Source: an uncultured Chitinophagaceae bacterium
Lineage (GTDB): Bacteria; Bacteroidota; Bacteroidia; Chitinophagales; Chitinophagaceae
Assembly: GCA_936908745.1 (NCBI GenBank)
Contig: CAKZFX010000010.1
Coordinates: forward strand, 372,001-436,000
Reading direction: 5' to 3'
DNA: 64,000 nt
Shown in pieces: positions 9,737 through 17,168 of the stretch (position 1 is the stretch's first letter; every line of letters starts with the position of its first letter). Made by a program: the position numbers and the translations under genes. The notes beneath the pieces were generated by a model. The model worked only from the letters and a program-made list of their open reading frames with translations, ran no database searches and was not told the origin of the DNA.

Positions 9737-10747
9737 ATGAGTAAAAAAGTATTGATACTGGGCGGAGCAGGTTTTATAGGTTTTAATATAGCCAAATACC
9801 TTGTTGCCAACCGTGACTACGATGTAACGATCGCTGACAACTTTATGAAGAAAAACAAGGACGATGAATTTGAAGCCCTTGTCAGCAAGCATAACATTAA
9901 AGTGATTGAAGCTGATTTTTCGCAAGCGGAAGCCTACGATAAACTGGATAATGAATATGACCAGGTGTATATGATGGCTGCCTTGGTAGGTGTTGACAAT
10001 GCCAACTCAATGCCACATGAAGTGATCCGTATTAACACGGCGCTGGCCTTATTTACATTAGAGTGGATCCGTCGTTCTAAGATCGGGAAAGTAGTATTTG
10101 CTTCTACCAGTGAAAACTACGCAGGAACAGTGGATGCGTTTGGCTACAAAATACCTACACCGGAAGAAGTGCCGCTGACCATTAAAGATATTGGGCATCC
10201 TCGTTTTACCTATGCTGTTACGAAAATGCTGGGCGAATCCGGTTTTCTCAACTATGCAAAAATGCTGGGCTTTGAAACCACCATCATCCGCTATCATAAT
10301 GTGTTTGGCCCGCGTATGGGATTCAACCATGTGATCCCTCACCTCGTGATCCGTTTCAGGAATCAACAAAATCCTTATCTCATTTATGGCCATGACCAGA
10401 CAAGAGACTTTTGTTATATCACCGATGCGGTGGAAGGAACCGTGCTGGCGATGGAAACACCGGGTTCCAACGGCCAGATCTATCACCTCGGAACAGGTGT
10501 TGAAATAACAATTGAAGAACTGACAAGAGCTACCGGCGACCTGATGGGCTTCAAAGGTGAATATACCAACGCTCCCACTTATCCAGGTTCTGTATCAAGA
10601 AGAAGCCCGGATGTGACCAAATCTCAAAAAGAATTAGGCTTTGTTGCCAAAACCGATTGGAAAGAGGGCCTTGCCGAAACAGTGAAATGGTACAACGATT
10701 ACTTTGATGCAGGCAAACAGGTGCCGCATGAAATTAAATTCCAGTAA
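9737..10747 (+). CDS. NAD-dependent nucleotide-sugar epimerase/dehydratase (SDR)
   Basis: The protein has 336 residues, typical of extended short-chain dehydrogenases. The nucleotide-binding GGAGFIG motif is at the N-terminus and the catalytic YAVTK (Tyr-x-x-x-Lys) is near residue 159, preceded by ASTSENY. VFGPRMGFNHVIP resembles the substrate loop of UDP-sugar epimerases and decarboxylases. It would epimerise or otherwise modify the uronic acid made by the dehydrogenase 24 bp upstream. Which reaction is catalysed cannot be decided by eye. Confidence 0.87.
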   Translation: MSKKVLILGGAGFIGFNIAKYLVANRDYDVTIADNFMKKNKDDEFEALVSKHNIKVIEADFSQAEAYDKLDNEYDQVYMMAALVGVDNANSMPHEVIRINTALALFTLEWIRRSKIGKVVFASTSENYAGTVDAFGYKIPTPEEVPLTIKDIGHPRFTYAVTKMLGESGFLNYAKMLGFETTIIRYHNVFGPRMGFNHVIPHLVIRFRNQQNPYLIYGHDQTRDFCYITDAVEGTVLAMETPGSNGQIYHLGTGVEITIEELTRATGDLMGFKGEYTNAPTYPGSVSRRSPDVTKSQKELGFVAKTDWKEGLAETVKWYNDYFDAGKQVPHEIKFQ

Positions 10748-10764
10748 CCGCCACAATTGATACG

Positions 10765-11451
10765 ATGTATAAACTCATCAAACGTTTCTTTGATATTCTC
10801 TTTGCACTGCTGGCATTGATCATCCTGTCGCCGCTATTGATACCCATTGTAATCCTGTTATTATTAACAGGTGAGCATGAAGTCTTTTACCGGCAGGACA
10901 GGGTGGGATACAAGAATAAAATCTTCGGCATCTGGAAATTTGCCACCATGTTAAAAAACAGTCCTAACATGGGCTCAAAGGATTTGACTATGCGCAATGA
11001 CCCACGGGTAACGTTTATGGGAAAATTTCTGCGCAAATCAAAACTGAATGAACTGCCCCAGTTTATCAATATTCTCACCGGCGATATGTCATTTGTAGGC
11101 CCTCGTCCGTTGATGAAAAGTGGTTTTGACCGTTATTCCGATGAAATGAAAGAAAAAGTGTACAACACAAAACCCGGTCTCACAGGTATTGGTTCGGTGG
11201 TGTTCAGGGATGAAGAACTAATTATTACCAATAGCAAACTGTCTCCCGACGCTTGTTACCGTTATGAAATACTGCCCTACAAAGGCGCATTGGAAATCTG
11301 GTACCAGCAGCATCAAAGTTTTTACACAGACTTAATGATCCTGTTCCTGACGGCATGGTATATTGTATTTCCAAAAAGTGAACTGGTGCACAAAGTGTTT
11401 CCATCTTTACCCAAACGTGAATCCGTTATTGCAGCGCAACCCGCTAATTAA
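10765..11451 (+). CDS. Initiating sugar transferase (monotopic phosphoglycosyl transferase, WcaJ/WbaP C-terminal type)
   Basis: This short form of 228 residues carries only the catalytic domain. It begins with the conserved KRFFDILFA and a hydrophobic re-entrant helix (residues about 8-33), then FYRQDRVGYKNKIFGIWKF. The catalytic region includes KLNELPQFINILTGDMSFVG and the family motif VGPRP. The enzyme transfers a sugar-1-phosphate from a UDP-sugar to undecaprenyl phosphate and so starts repeat-unit assembly. Being near the 3' end of the operon is common for such genes. Confidence 0.92.
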   Translation: MYKLIKRFFDILFALLALIILSPLLIPIVILLLLTGEHEVFYRQDRVGYKNKIFGIWKFATMLKNSPNMGSKDLTMRNDPRVTFMGKFLRKSKLNELPQFINILTGDMSFVGPRPLMKSGFDRYSDEMKEKVYNTKPGLTGIGSVVFRDEELIITNSKLSPDACYRYEILPYKGALEIWYQQHQSFYTDLMILFLTAWYIVFPKSELVHKVFPSLPKRESVIAAQPAN

Positions 11452-11456
11452 AAGCT

Positions 11457-12200
11457 ATGTTTAAACTATTTGGCAAATCAAAGGAGGCGAATGAGCCATT
11501 TGACTTCAGCTTGCTGAAAACAGATATGCATTCCCACCTGTTGCCGGGTATTGATGATGGTGCGCCGGATATGGAAACATCGCTGCGGCTGATAAAAGGC
11601 ATGCGTGACTTAGGTTACAAGAAACTCGTCACCACACCGCATATCCTTTGGGATATGTATAAAAACAGCAGCGAAATCATTTTAGAAAAACTCGAAGAGG
11701 TCAGGGCGGCGCTCAAAGAAAACAATATCGACGTAGAACTGAATGCGGCTGCTGAGTACTTCCTCGATGATCATGTGGAGCAGCTATTGAAAAAAAACAA
11801 GCCCCTGCTCCCGATTGCTAAGAACTGGATCCTGTCTGAATTTTCATTGGCGTATCCTTCGCATAGCCTGAAAGATATTTTATTTGAAATGCAGATGCAG
11901 GGTTACCAGCCGGTGATCGCACACCCTGAGCGTTATATCTATTTAGATAAGGGCCGCGACTTATACGACGAACTAAAGGAACTCGGTTGCTTATTCCAGT
12001 TAAATGTCCTTTCCCTTACCAGCCACTACGGAAAAACGGTGCAGGAGCTGGCAAACTATCTTATCAAAAAAGGTTATTATGACCTGGTGGGAACAGATCT
12101 GCACCATACACGTCATTTAGACGCCCTGCGGCAACCTTCTTTCTCTTCCTCTCTTAAGAAACTGCTCGATTCAGGAAAGCTCCTGAATGACCAGTTATAA
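11457..12200 (+). CDS. CpsB/CapC-type tyrosine-protein phosphatase (PHP family)
   Basis: The protein has 247 residues. The PHP metal-binding motifs are in order: TDMHSHLLPGIDDG near residue 22, TTPH near 60, AHPERY near 155 and GTDLHHTRH near 215. The family consists of Mn-dependent phosphatases that dephosphorylate the tyrosine-rich tail of polysaccharide co-polymerase kinases and so modulate chain length. No such kinase or Wzc homologue is present in this window, so it must be encoded upstream or elsewhere. It starts 5 bp after the sugar transferase and is the last gene of the operon. Confidence 0.88.
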   Translation: MFKLFGKSKEANEPFDFSLLKTDMHSHLLPGIDDGAPDMETSLRLIKGMRDLGYKKLVTTPHILWDMYKNSSEIILEKLEEVRAALKENNIDVELNAAAEYFLDDHVEQLLKKNKPLLPIAKNWILSEFSLAYPSHSLKDILFEMQMQGYQPVIAHPERYIYLDKGRDLYDELKELGCLFQLNVLSLTSHYGKTVQELANYLIKKGYYDLVGTDLHHTRHLDALRQPSFSSSLKKLLDSGKLLNDQL

Positions 12201-12265
12201 AAATCCTTACCCCTTTCTAATATATTGCCCTGAACATTTGCAGGCAGCAATTGTATTACCTAAAC

Positions 12266-13174
12266 ATGAGCAGCTTTACCATACGTGATATTGAATACCT
12301 GTCCGGCGTTAAGGCCCACACTATTCGTGTGTGGGAACAACGGTATAACTTCCTGAGCCCGCAGCGAAGCGAAACCAATATCCGCTACTATTCAGGTGAG
12401 GAGTTAAAGACGATTCTGAATATCGCACTGCTCAATAAATACGGGTTTAAGATTTCGGCGATTGATAAAATGTCGCAGGCAGAAATAAAAGAAAACATTC
12501 ATTCGCTTAATAATAAAGAAGCGGAGACGGATTGCCTTGTTACGGTGCTGGTGCATCACATGATCGACCTCGACATGGAGCAATTTGAGCAGGTACTGGG
12601 CAAATACACAAACACAAACGGCATTGATGAAACGATCCAGGTAATTGTTTTCGCTTTTTTAGAAAAGATCGGAGCACTGTGGCAAACAGGACATATTCAC
12701 CCGGCGCAGGAATCGTTAGTGAGTAATGTGTTGCGGCAAAAACTGATGGCTGCGACCGAAAGGCACAAACAAACCAACCCGGACCAAACAATTTTATTAT
12801 TCCTGCCCGCAGGCGAACACCAGGAATTGGGTTTGCTCTACTTCAACTATGTTTTTAAAAGCAAAGGCATCCGGACGATCTATCTCGGGGCCAATGTACC
12901 CCATGAAGATGTGGAGCAAATATTGCAAAGCAATAAGCCTGACCTCATCTTTACTCATCTTATTGCTGGTTCATCTGTTTTTCACCTGGAGAAATTTTTG
13001 AAGCAGGTAAACAGCGGTTTCCATGCTATTCCCACCATCATTTCCGGCTATAATATCCAGCATTATAAAAAGAAAATTCCGGCTTCTGTCCGGCTTGCCA
13101 GCTCCTTTGGAGAGGTCTTTGATCTGGTAAATGAAGACGCAAAACGCACTAAACCCTTGTCCCAGAACAGTTAA
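12266..13174 (+). CDS. MerR-family regulator with CarH/LitR-like cobalamin-binding-type domain lacking two key histidines
   Basis: The product is 302 residues from the ATG at 12266; an in-frame TTG at 12251 is less likely. Residues 3-70 form the MerR winged helix (FTIRDIEYLSG, HTIRVWEQRY). Residues about 85-165 match the four-helix cap and about 175-290 the Rossmann-like B12 fold, with YLGANVP as the usual YLG-P element. In light-sensing CarH proteins the cap carries W-x9-E-H and the Rossmann domain E-x-H-x-x-G, where that His is the lower cobalt ligand. Here the cap has W139-x9-E149-S150, and residues 184-189 read EHQELG, so Gln186 sits at the ligand position and the His is shifted by one. 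Position just upstream of the sigma factor and crt genes points to control of carotenoid synthesis. B12 binding is doubtful. Confidence 0.88.
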   Translation: MSSFTIRDIEYLSGVKAHTIRVWEQRYNFLSPQRSETNIRYYSGEELKTILNIALLNKYGFKISAIDKMSQAEIKENIHSLNNKEAETDCLVTVLVHHMIDLDMEQFEQVLGKYTNTNGIDETIQVIVFAFLEKIGALWQTGHIHPAQESLVSNVLRQKLMAATERHKQTNPDQTILLFLPAGEHQELGLLYFNYVFKSKGIRTIYLGANVPHEDVEQILQSNKPDLIFTHLIAGSSVFHLEKFLKQVNSGFHAIPTIISGYNIQHYKKKIPASVRLASSFGEVFDLVNEDAKRTKPLSQNS

Positions 13175-13231
13175 CAGGTTAAAATCAATGGTTAAACAAT
13201 AAATTTGGAGCAGACCTGAATTTTGTTTAAC
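13170..13231 (+). promoter_or_regulatory. Candidate promoter and operator cluster of the carotenoid operon
   Basis: The box TAAATTTG at 13200-13207 matches the Bacteroidota -7 consensus TAnnTTTG. It is surrounded by copies of GTTAA[A/C]A: direct copies at 13170, 13178 and 13191, and an inverted copy TGTTTAAC at 13224-13231. A matching TTG -33 element is not seen at the usual spacing, which fits an activator- or ECF-dependent promoter. Binding by the MerR regulator encoded just upstream is an inference. Confidence 0.4.
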
Positions 13232-13261
13232 TTAGTAGTAGAAATCTTAAACAGAACCGAT

Positions 13262-13762
13262 ATGGCAGACAGAGAGTTTAATAACCTTCTTTTGGATAAT
13301 GCAGAGTTTTTAAAACCTTTTGCAATCAACCTGACTCGTGACAACGAAGCTGCTAACGACCTTTACCAGGAAACTTTATATAAGGCCTTAGCCAACCAGG
13401 AAAAGTATAACAATGGTACCAATATTAAAGCATGGTTGTTTACCATCATGCGTAATATTTTTATCAATAACTATCGTCGCAAGGCAAAACAGCGTACCAT
13501 TTTTGACAGCACGCCCAATGAATTTTTATTGAATTCAAAAAGTGCAACGATCTCGAATGGCGCTGAAACCAATATCCGTGTCAAAGAAATTCAAACGGCT
13601 ATCCAGCAGTTACCCGATATTTTCAAAACGCCTTTCCTGTTATACTTTGATGGTTACAAATACAACGAGATCGCTGATGTGTTGCATGAACCGTTGGGTA
13701 CGATCAAAAGCAGGATCCACTTTGCAAGAAAACTATTGAAGGAGCAAATCAGCCGTTATTAA
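13262..13762 (+). CDS. ECF-type RNA polymerase sigma factor heading the carotenoid operon
   Basis: From the ATG at 13262 the product is 166 residues; an in-frame TTG at 13223 would add 13 residues but overlaps the operator-like repeats. The sigma-2 region includes DLYQETLYKAL and TNIKAWLFTIMRNIFINNYRR, and the sigma-4 region has FLLYFDGYKYNEIADVL followed by LGTIKSRIHFARKLL, the DNA-recognition helix. No anti-sigma gene is adjacent. Together with the CarH-like MerR gene upstream, the arrangement resembles light-controlled carotenoid systems in which an ECF factor drives the crt genes. crtI starts 9 bp downstream, so the sigma factor is part of the operon it probably activates. Confidence 0.93.
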   Translation: MADREFNNLLLDNAEFLKPFAINLTRDNEAANDLYQETLYKALANQEKYNNGTNIKAWLFTIMRNIFINNYRRKAKQRTIFDSTPNEFLLNSKSATISNGAETNIRVKEIQTAIQQLPDIFKTPFLLYFDGYKYNEIADVLHEPLGTIKSRIHFARKLLKEQISRY

Positions 13763-13771
13763 AACAAGCAG

Positions 13772-15256
13772 GTGACAAAAAAGTCAGCAATTGTTATTGG
13801 CAGTGGCTTCGCCGGTTTATCGGCAGCTTCATTTTTAGCCAAGGCAGGTTGGGATGTAACGGTAATCGAAAAAAATAAAACCCCCGGGGGGCGGGCCCGC
13901 CAGTTAAAAGAGGCGGGTTTTGTATTTGATATGGGCCCCAGTTTTTACTGGATGCCCGATGTGTTTGACCGGTACTTTGCACAATTCAATAAAAAGGTAT
14001 CCGACTACTATCAGCTCGAACGGTTAGATCCGTCTTACCGGGTCTATTGGAACGATGGCTTTACCGATTTACCTGCATCGCTGCCACAACTCGAAAATGT
14101 GTTTGAATCCATGGAGCCGGGCAGTGCTGCGCAGCTACAGCAATACTTAAAAGGCGCTGCTTACAAATACGAAGTAGGCATCAATAAACTGGTGTATAAA
14201 CCTTCCCGTTCTCTTTTTGAATTTATGGATTGGGCAACGATCCGGGGTGTGTTTAAACTCGATGTTTTTTCTTCTATCAAAAAACATATCCGCAAATACT
14301 TTACCCATCCGAAGCTTCAGCAGTTGATGGAATTCCCGGTGTTGTTCTTAGGCGCTTTGCCGGAAGATACACCCGCCTTATACAGCCTGATGAACTATGC
14401 CGATATCAAAGGCGGCACCTGGTACCCGCAAAAAGGTATGTATGCGGTTGTGCAAGCCATGTATGACCTGTGCAAAGAATTGGGCGTTACGTTTCACTTT
14501 GAAGAAGAAGTAAAAAAAATTGTTACAAAAAAAGGAACAGTAACAACCGTCGTTACCGATAAACAACAATACGCTCCAACTGTTTTGGTGAGTGCAGCCG
14601 ACTATCATTTTACAGAAACAAAACTGCTGTCGCCTGCTGATCAGACTTATCCCGAAGCCTATTGGGCGAAGAAAACAATGGCGCCCTCCTGTTTGATGTA
14701 TTATGTGGGTTTGAATAAGAAACTTAAACAAACAGTGCATCATTCACTTTTTTTTGATGTTTCTTTTGAAAAACATGGAAAAGAGATCTATAAAAATGTG
14801 AAATGGCCGGACGATCCCTTATTTTACGTAAGCATTTCGTCGTCAACGGATAAAAGCACTGCACCGGAAGGTTGTGAAAACATGGTGTTGTTGGTGCCGG
14901 TGGCCGCGGGACTGGATGGCGATACGGAAGGACTGCGTGAGCATTACTTTCAATTGCTGATACGCAGGCTGGAAAAACATTGGGGTGAATCATTACTGGA
15001 TGCAGTGATCTATAAAAAATCCTACTCGGTCAATGATTTCGTACATGATTACAACTCGTACAAAGGCAATGCGTATGGGTTGGCCAACACATTGAAACAA
15101 ACGGCCATTTTCCGTCCTTCCTGCAAAAGCAAAAAAGTCAGCAACCTGTTTTATACAGGACAACTGACCGTGCCGGGACCGGGTGTGCCGCCAAGCCTGA
15201 TCAGTGGCGAAGTGGTGGCGAACGAAGTCATAAAAGAATTCAGTAAAACGAAATAA
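13772..15256 (+). CDS. crtI: Phytoene desaturase (carotene desaturase)
   Basis: The protein has 494 residues from a GTG start. The FAD-binding motif VIGSGFAGLSAASFLAKAG is at residues 7-25 and is followed by GGRARQL. The C-terminus has the CrtI signature around TGQLTVPGPGVPPSLISGE, which closes the FAD site. Bacterial CrtI performs four desaturations of phytoene to lycopene at the membrane. It is the second gene of a run sigma-crtI-crtB-idi-crtZ-crtY with gaps of 15 bp or less, so it is certainly co-transcribed. Confidence 0.95.
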   Translation: MTKKSAIVIGSGFAGLSAASFLAKAGWDVTVIEKNKTPGGRARQLKEAGFVFDMGPSFYWMPDVFDRYFAQFNKKVSDYYQLERLDPSYRVYWNDGFTDLPASLPQLENVFESMEPGSAAQLQQYLKGAAYKYEVGINKLVYKPSRSLFEFMDWATIRGVFKLDVFSSIKKHIRKYFTHPKLQQLMEFPVLFLGALPEDTPALYSLMNYADIKGGTWYPQKGMYAVVQAMYDLCKELGVTFHFEEEVKKIVTKKGTVTTVVTDKQQYAPTVLVSAADYHFTETKLLSPADQTYPEAYWAKKTMAPSCLMYYVGLNKKLKQTVHHSLFFDVSFEKHGKEIYKNVKWPDDPLFYVSISSSTDKSTAPEGCENMVLLVPVAAGLDGDTEGLREHYFQLLIRRLEKHWGESLLDAVIYKKSYSVNDFVHDYNSYKGNAYGLANTLKQTAIFRPSCKSKKVSNLFYTGQLTVPGPGVPPSLISGEVVANEVIKEFSKTK

Positions 15257-15260
15257 GCCT

Positions 15261-16097
15261 ATGCTCCAACTTTTTCATACTACCAGCGGCGATTGCAGCA
15301 GGGTTGTAACAGAAAACTACAGCACTTCCTTTTCCGGTGCTATAAAACTGTTGCATAAAGACCTGCGTCAGCCTGTTTACAATATTTATGGGTTTGTTCG
15401 GCTGGCGGATGAGATCGTAGATACATTCCATGACTTTCCCAAAGAACAATTGCTGGCTGAATTTAAAAAAGAAACGTATGAAGCCATTGAGCGGGGCATT
15501 AGTTTAAACCCGGTCCTCAATAGTTTCCAGCAAACGGTAAATGTGTATGATATTGATAGAAACCTGGTCGATGCTTTTTTTCATAGTATGGAAATGGACT
15601 TGTCGAAAAAAAGCTATGATGCCGAAGGGTATAAAGAATATATCTATGGTTCTGCGGAAGTAGTGGGGCTGATGTGTTTAGCTGTTTTCTGCGAAGGCAA
15701 AAAAGAATTGCTGGAAGAATTAAAAGAGCCTGCCCGTGCATTGGGCGCCGCTTTTCAAAAAGTCAACTTCCTGCGTGATATCAAAGCGGATTATAACGGT
15801 CTTTCAAGAGTTTACTTCCCGCACTGCAATTTTGAAAACTTTCAATGTTCCGATAAAGCCATTATTGAAAAAGACATACAAACTGATTTTGATCATGCGT
15901 ACAAAGGCATTTTAAAACTGCCGCTAAAAGCAAGATTCGGTGTGTACGTGGCTTATAAATACTACCTGTCGCTGTTCAGGAAAATCCAGAAAATGAAAGC
16001 GGCCAATGTGCTGGAAAAAAGAATACGGATTCCTGACTACCTCAAAGCGCTGATCATCCTGCGGGCCGGTGTAAAAAATCAATTAAGACTTATTTAG
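15261..16097 (+). CDS. crtB: Phytoene synthase
   Basis: The protein has 278 residues. Two Asp-rich motifs of the head-to-head prenyl synthases are present: VRLADEIVD near residue 50 and NFLRDIKAD near residue 172. The enzyme condenses two geranylgeranyl diphosphates to phytoene through a presqualene-type intermediate, with Mg held by these aspartates. It starts 4 bp after crtI. No geranylgeranyl diphosphate synthase (crtE) is in the window, so the substrate must come from a gene elsewhere. Confidence 0.95.
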   Translation: MLQLFHTTSGDCSRVVTENYSTSFSGAIKLLHKDLRQPVYNIYGFVRLADEIVDTFHDFPKEQLLAEFKKETYEAIERGISLNPVLNSFQQTVNVYDIDRNLVDAFFHSMEMDLSKKSYDAEGYKEYIYGSAEVVGLMCLAVFCEGKKELLEELKEPARALGAAFQKVNFLRDIKADYNGLSRVYFPHCNFENFQCSDKAIIEKDIQTDFDHAYKGILKLPLKARFGVYVAYKYYLSLFRKIQKMKAANVLEKRIRIPDYLKALIILRAGVKNQLRLI

Positions 16098-16634
16098 ATG
16101 AGTGAACAATTAGTGGTGCTGGTGAATGAGAAGGATGAGATAATTGATGCGATGGATAAAATGGAAGTTCATCAGAAAGGATTATTGCATCGTGCTTTCA
16201 GCATTTTTATTTTCAACTCCAATGGCGAAATGCTGTTGCAGCAACGGGCTGCGCACAAATACCATAGCGGTGGTCTCTGGACCAATGCCTGTTGCAGTCA
16301 CCCGCAGCCCGGAGAAGATACCTGGGCCGCAGCGCAACGGAGATTGCAGGAAGAAATGGGTTTTACCACAGCGCTGACCAAGGCATTTGACTTTATATAC
16401 AAGGCGAATGTGGACAATGAACTGACCGAACACGAATTTGATCATGTGTATACAGGAAGCTATGACGGAGACATAGCCATGAACAGCGAAGAAGTAAAGG
16501 ACTTTGCTTATCAACCGATGGACAAAATAAAACAAGCATTGCAAAACGAACCGGAACAATATACCGTGTGGTTTCGCATTGCGTTTCCTCGTATCGAGCA
16601 ATGGTGGCTTGAAAACTATCAACCCTCAAATTAA
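16098..16634 (+). CDS. idi: Isopentenyl-diphosphate delta-isomerase, type I
   Basis: The protein has 178 residues, and its ATG follows the crtB stop with no gap. The Nudix-like type I Idi fold is shown by HRAFSIFIFN, LLQQRAAHKYHSGGLW, the catalytic Cys motif TNACCSHP near residue 62, and the Glu-rich RRLQEEMGF. It interconverts IPP and DMAPP and so balances prenyl precursors for the carotenoid pathway. Its placement between crtB and crtZ ties precursor supply to carotenoid demand. Confidence 0.95.
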   Translation: MSEQLVVLVNEKDEIIDAMDKMEVHQKGLLHRAFSIFIFNSNGEMLLQQRAAHKYHSGGLWTNACCSHPQPGEDTWAAAQRRLQEEMGFTTALTKAFDFIYKANVDNELTEHEFDHVYTGSYDGDIAMNSEEVKDFAYQPMDKIKQALQNEPEQYTVWFRIAFPRIEQWWLENYQPSN

Positions 16635-16637
16635 TCG

Positions 16638-16645
16638 TAACTTTG
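16638..16645 (+). promoter_or_regulatory. Possible internal promoter box before crtZ
   Basis: TAACTTTG matches the -7 consensus TAnnTTTG and lies 4 bp before the crtZ ATG. Transcription from it would give a nearly leaderless crtZ-crtY mRNA. The nearest TTG (16609-16611) is 26 bp upstream, longer than usual, so support is weak. Confidence 0.25.
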
Positions 16646-16649
16646 TACT

Positions 16650-17168
16650 ATGGGCGTGTTGCTATATATACTGGTGTTGCTCGGAACTTTTGTGCTGATG
16701 GAGGCAATTACCTGGTTGACACATAAATACGTGATGCACGGTTTTTTGTGGTGCTTGCACAAAGATCATCACCAGGTACAGCCCGGCTTCTTTGAGAAAA
16801 ACGATGCCTTCTTTATCATCTTCGCTATTCCCAGTATGTTGTTGATTTACTTTGGCTCTTTCAACCACGTATGGTGGCAGCAGGCGCTTGGTTTTGGCAT
16901 CATGCTCTATGGTTTTGCTTACTTTATGGTGCATGATGTTATTATCCATCAGCGTTTCAAATGGTTTACCCGCAGCAATAATACATATGTAAGGGCCATC
17001 CGCTGGGCGCACAAAATGCATCATAAACATCTTGATCGTTTTGATGGCGAGAGTTTTGGAATGCTTTACGTGGCCCGTAAATACTGGCAAAAAATACGAA
17101 GGGATAAAAAACTGATGGCAGGTGCGGCCAAAGTTGGCTATGCACCACAAGCAGATACCACTTCCTGA
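16650..17168 (+). CDS. crtZ: Beta-carotene hydroxylase
   Basis: The protein has 172 residues, with hydrophobic helices and the di-iron His clusters of the fatty-acid hydroxylase superfamily: HKYVMH, HKDHH, HDVIIH and HKMHHKH. CrtZ hydroxylates carbon 3 and 3' of the beta rings of beta-carotene, giving zeaxanthin. It lies 15 bp after idi and directly abuts crtY (stop at 17166-17168, next start at 17169). With no ketolase (crtW) nearby, zeaxanthin or a derivative is the expected pigment. Confidence 0.94.
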   Translation: MGVLLYILVLLGTFVLMEAITWLTHKYVMHGFLWCLHKDHHQVQPGFFEKNDAFFIIFAIPSMLLIYFGSFNHVWWQQALGFGIMLYGFAYFMVHDVIIHQRFKWFTRSNNTYVRAIRWAHKMHHKHLDRFDGESFGMLYVARKYWQKIRRDKKLMAGAAKVGYAPQADTTS

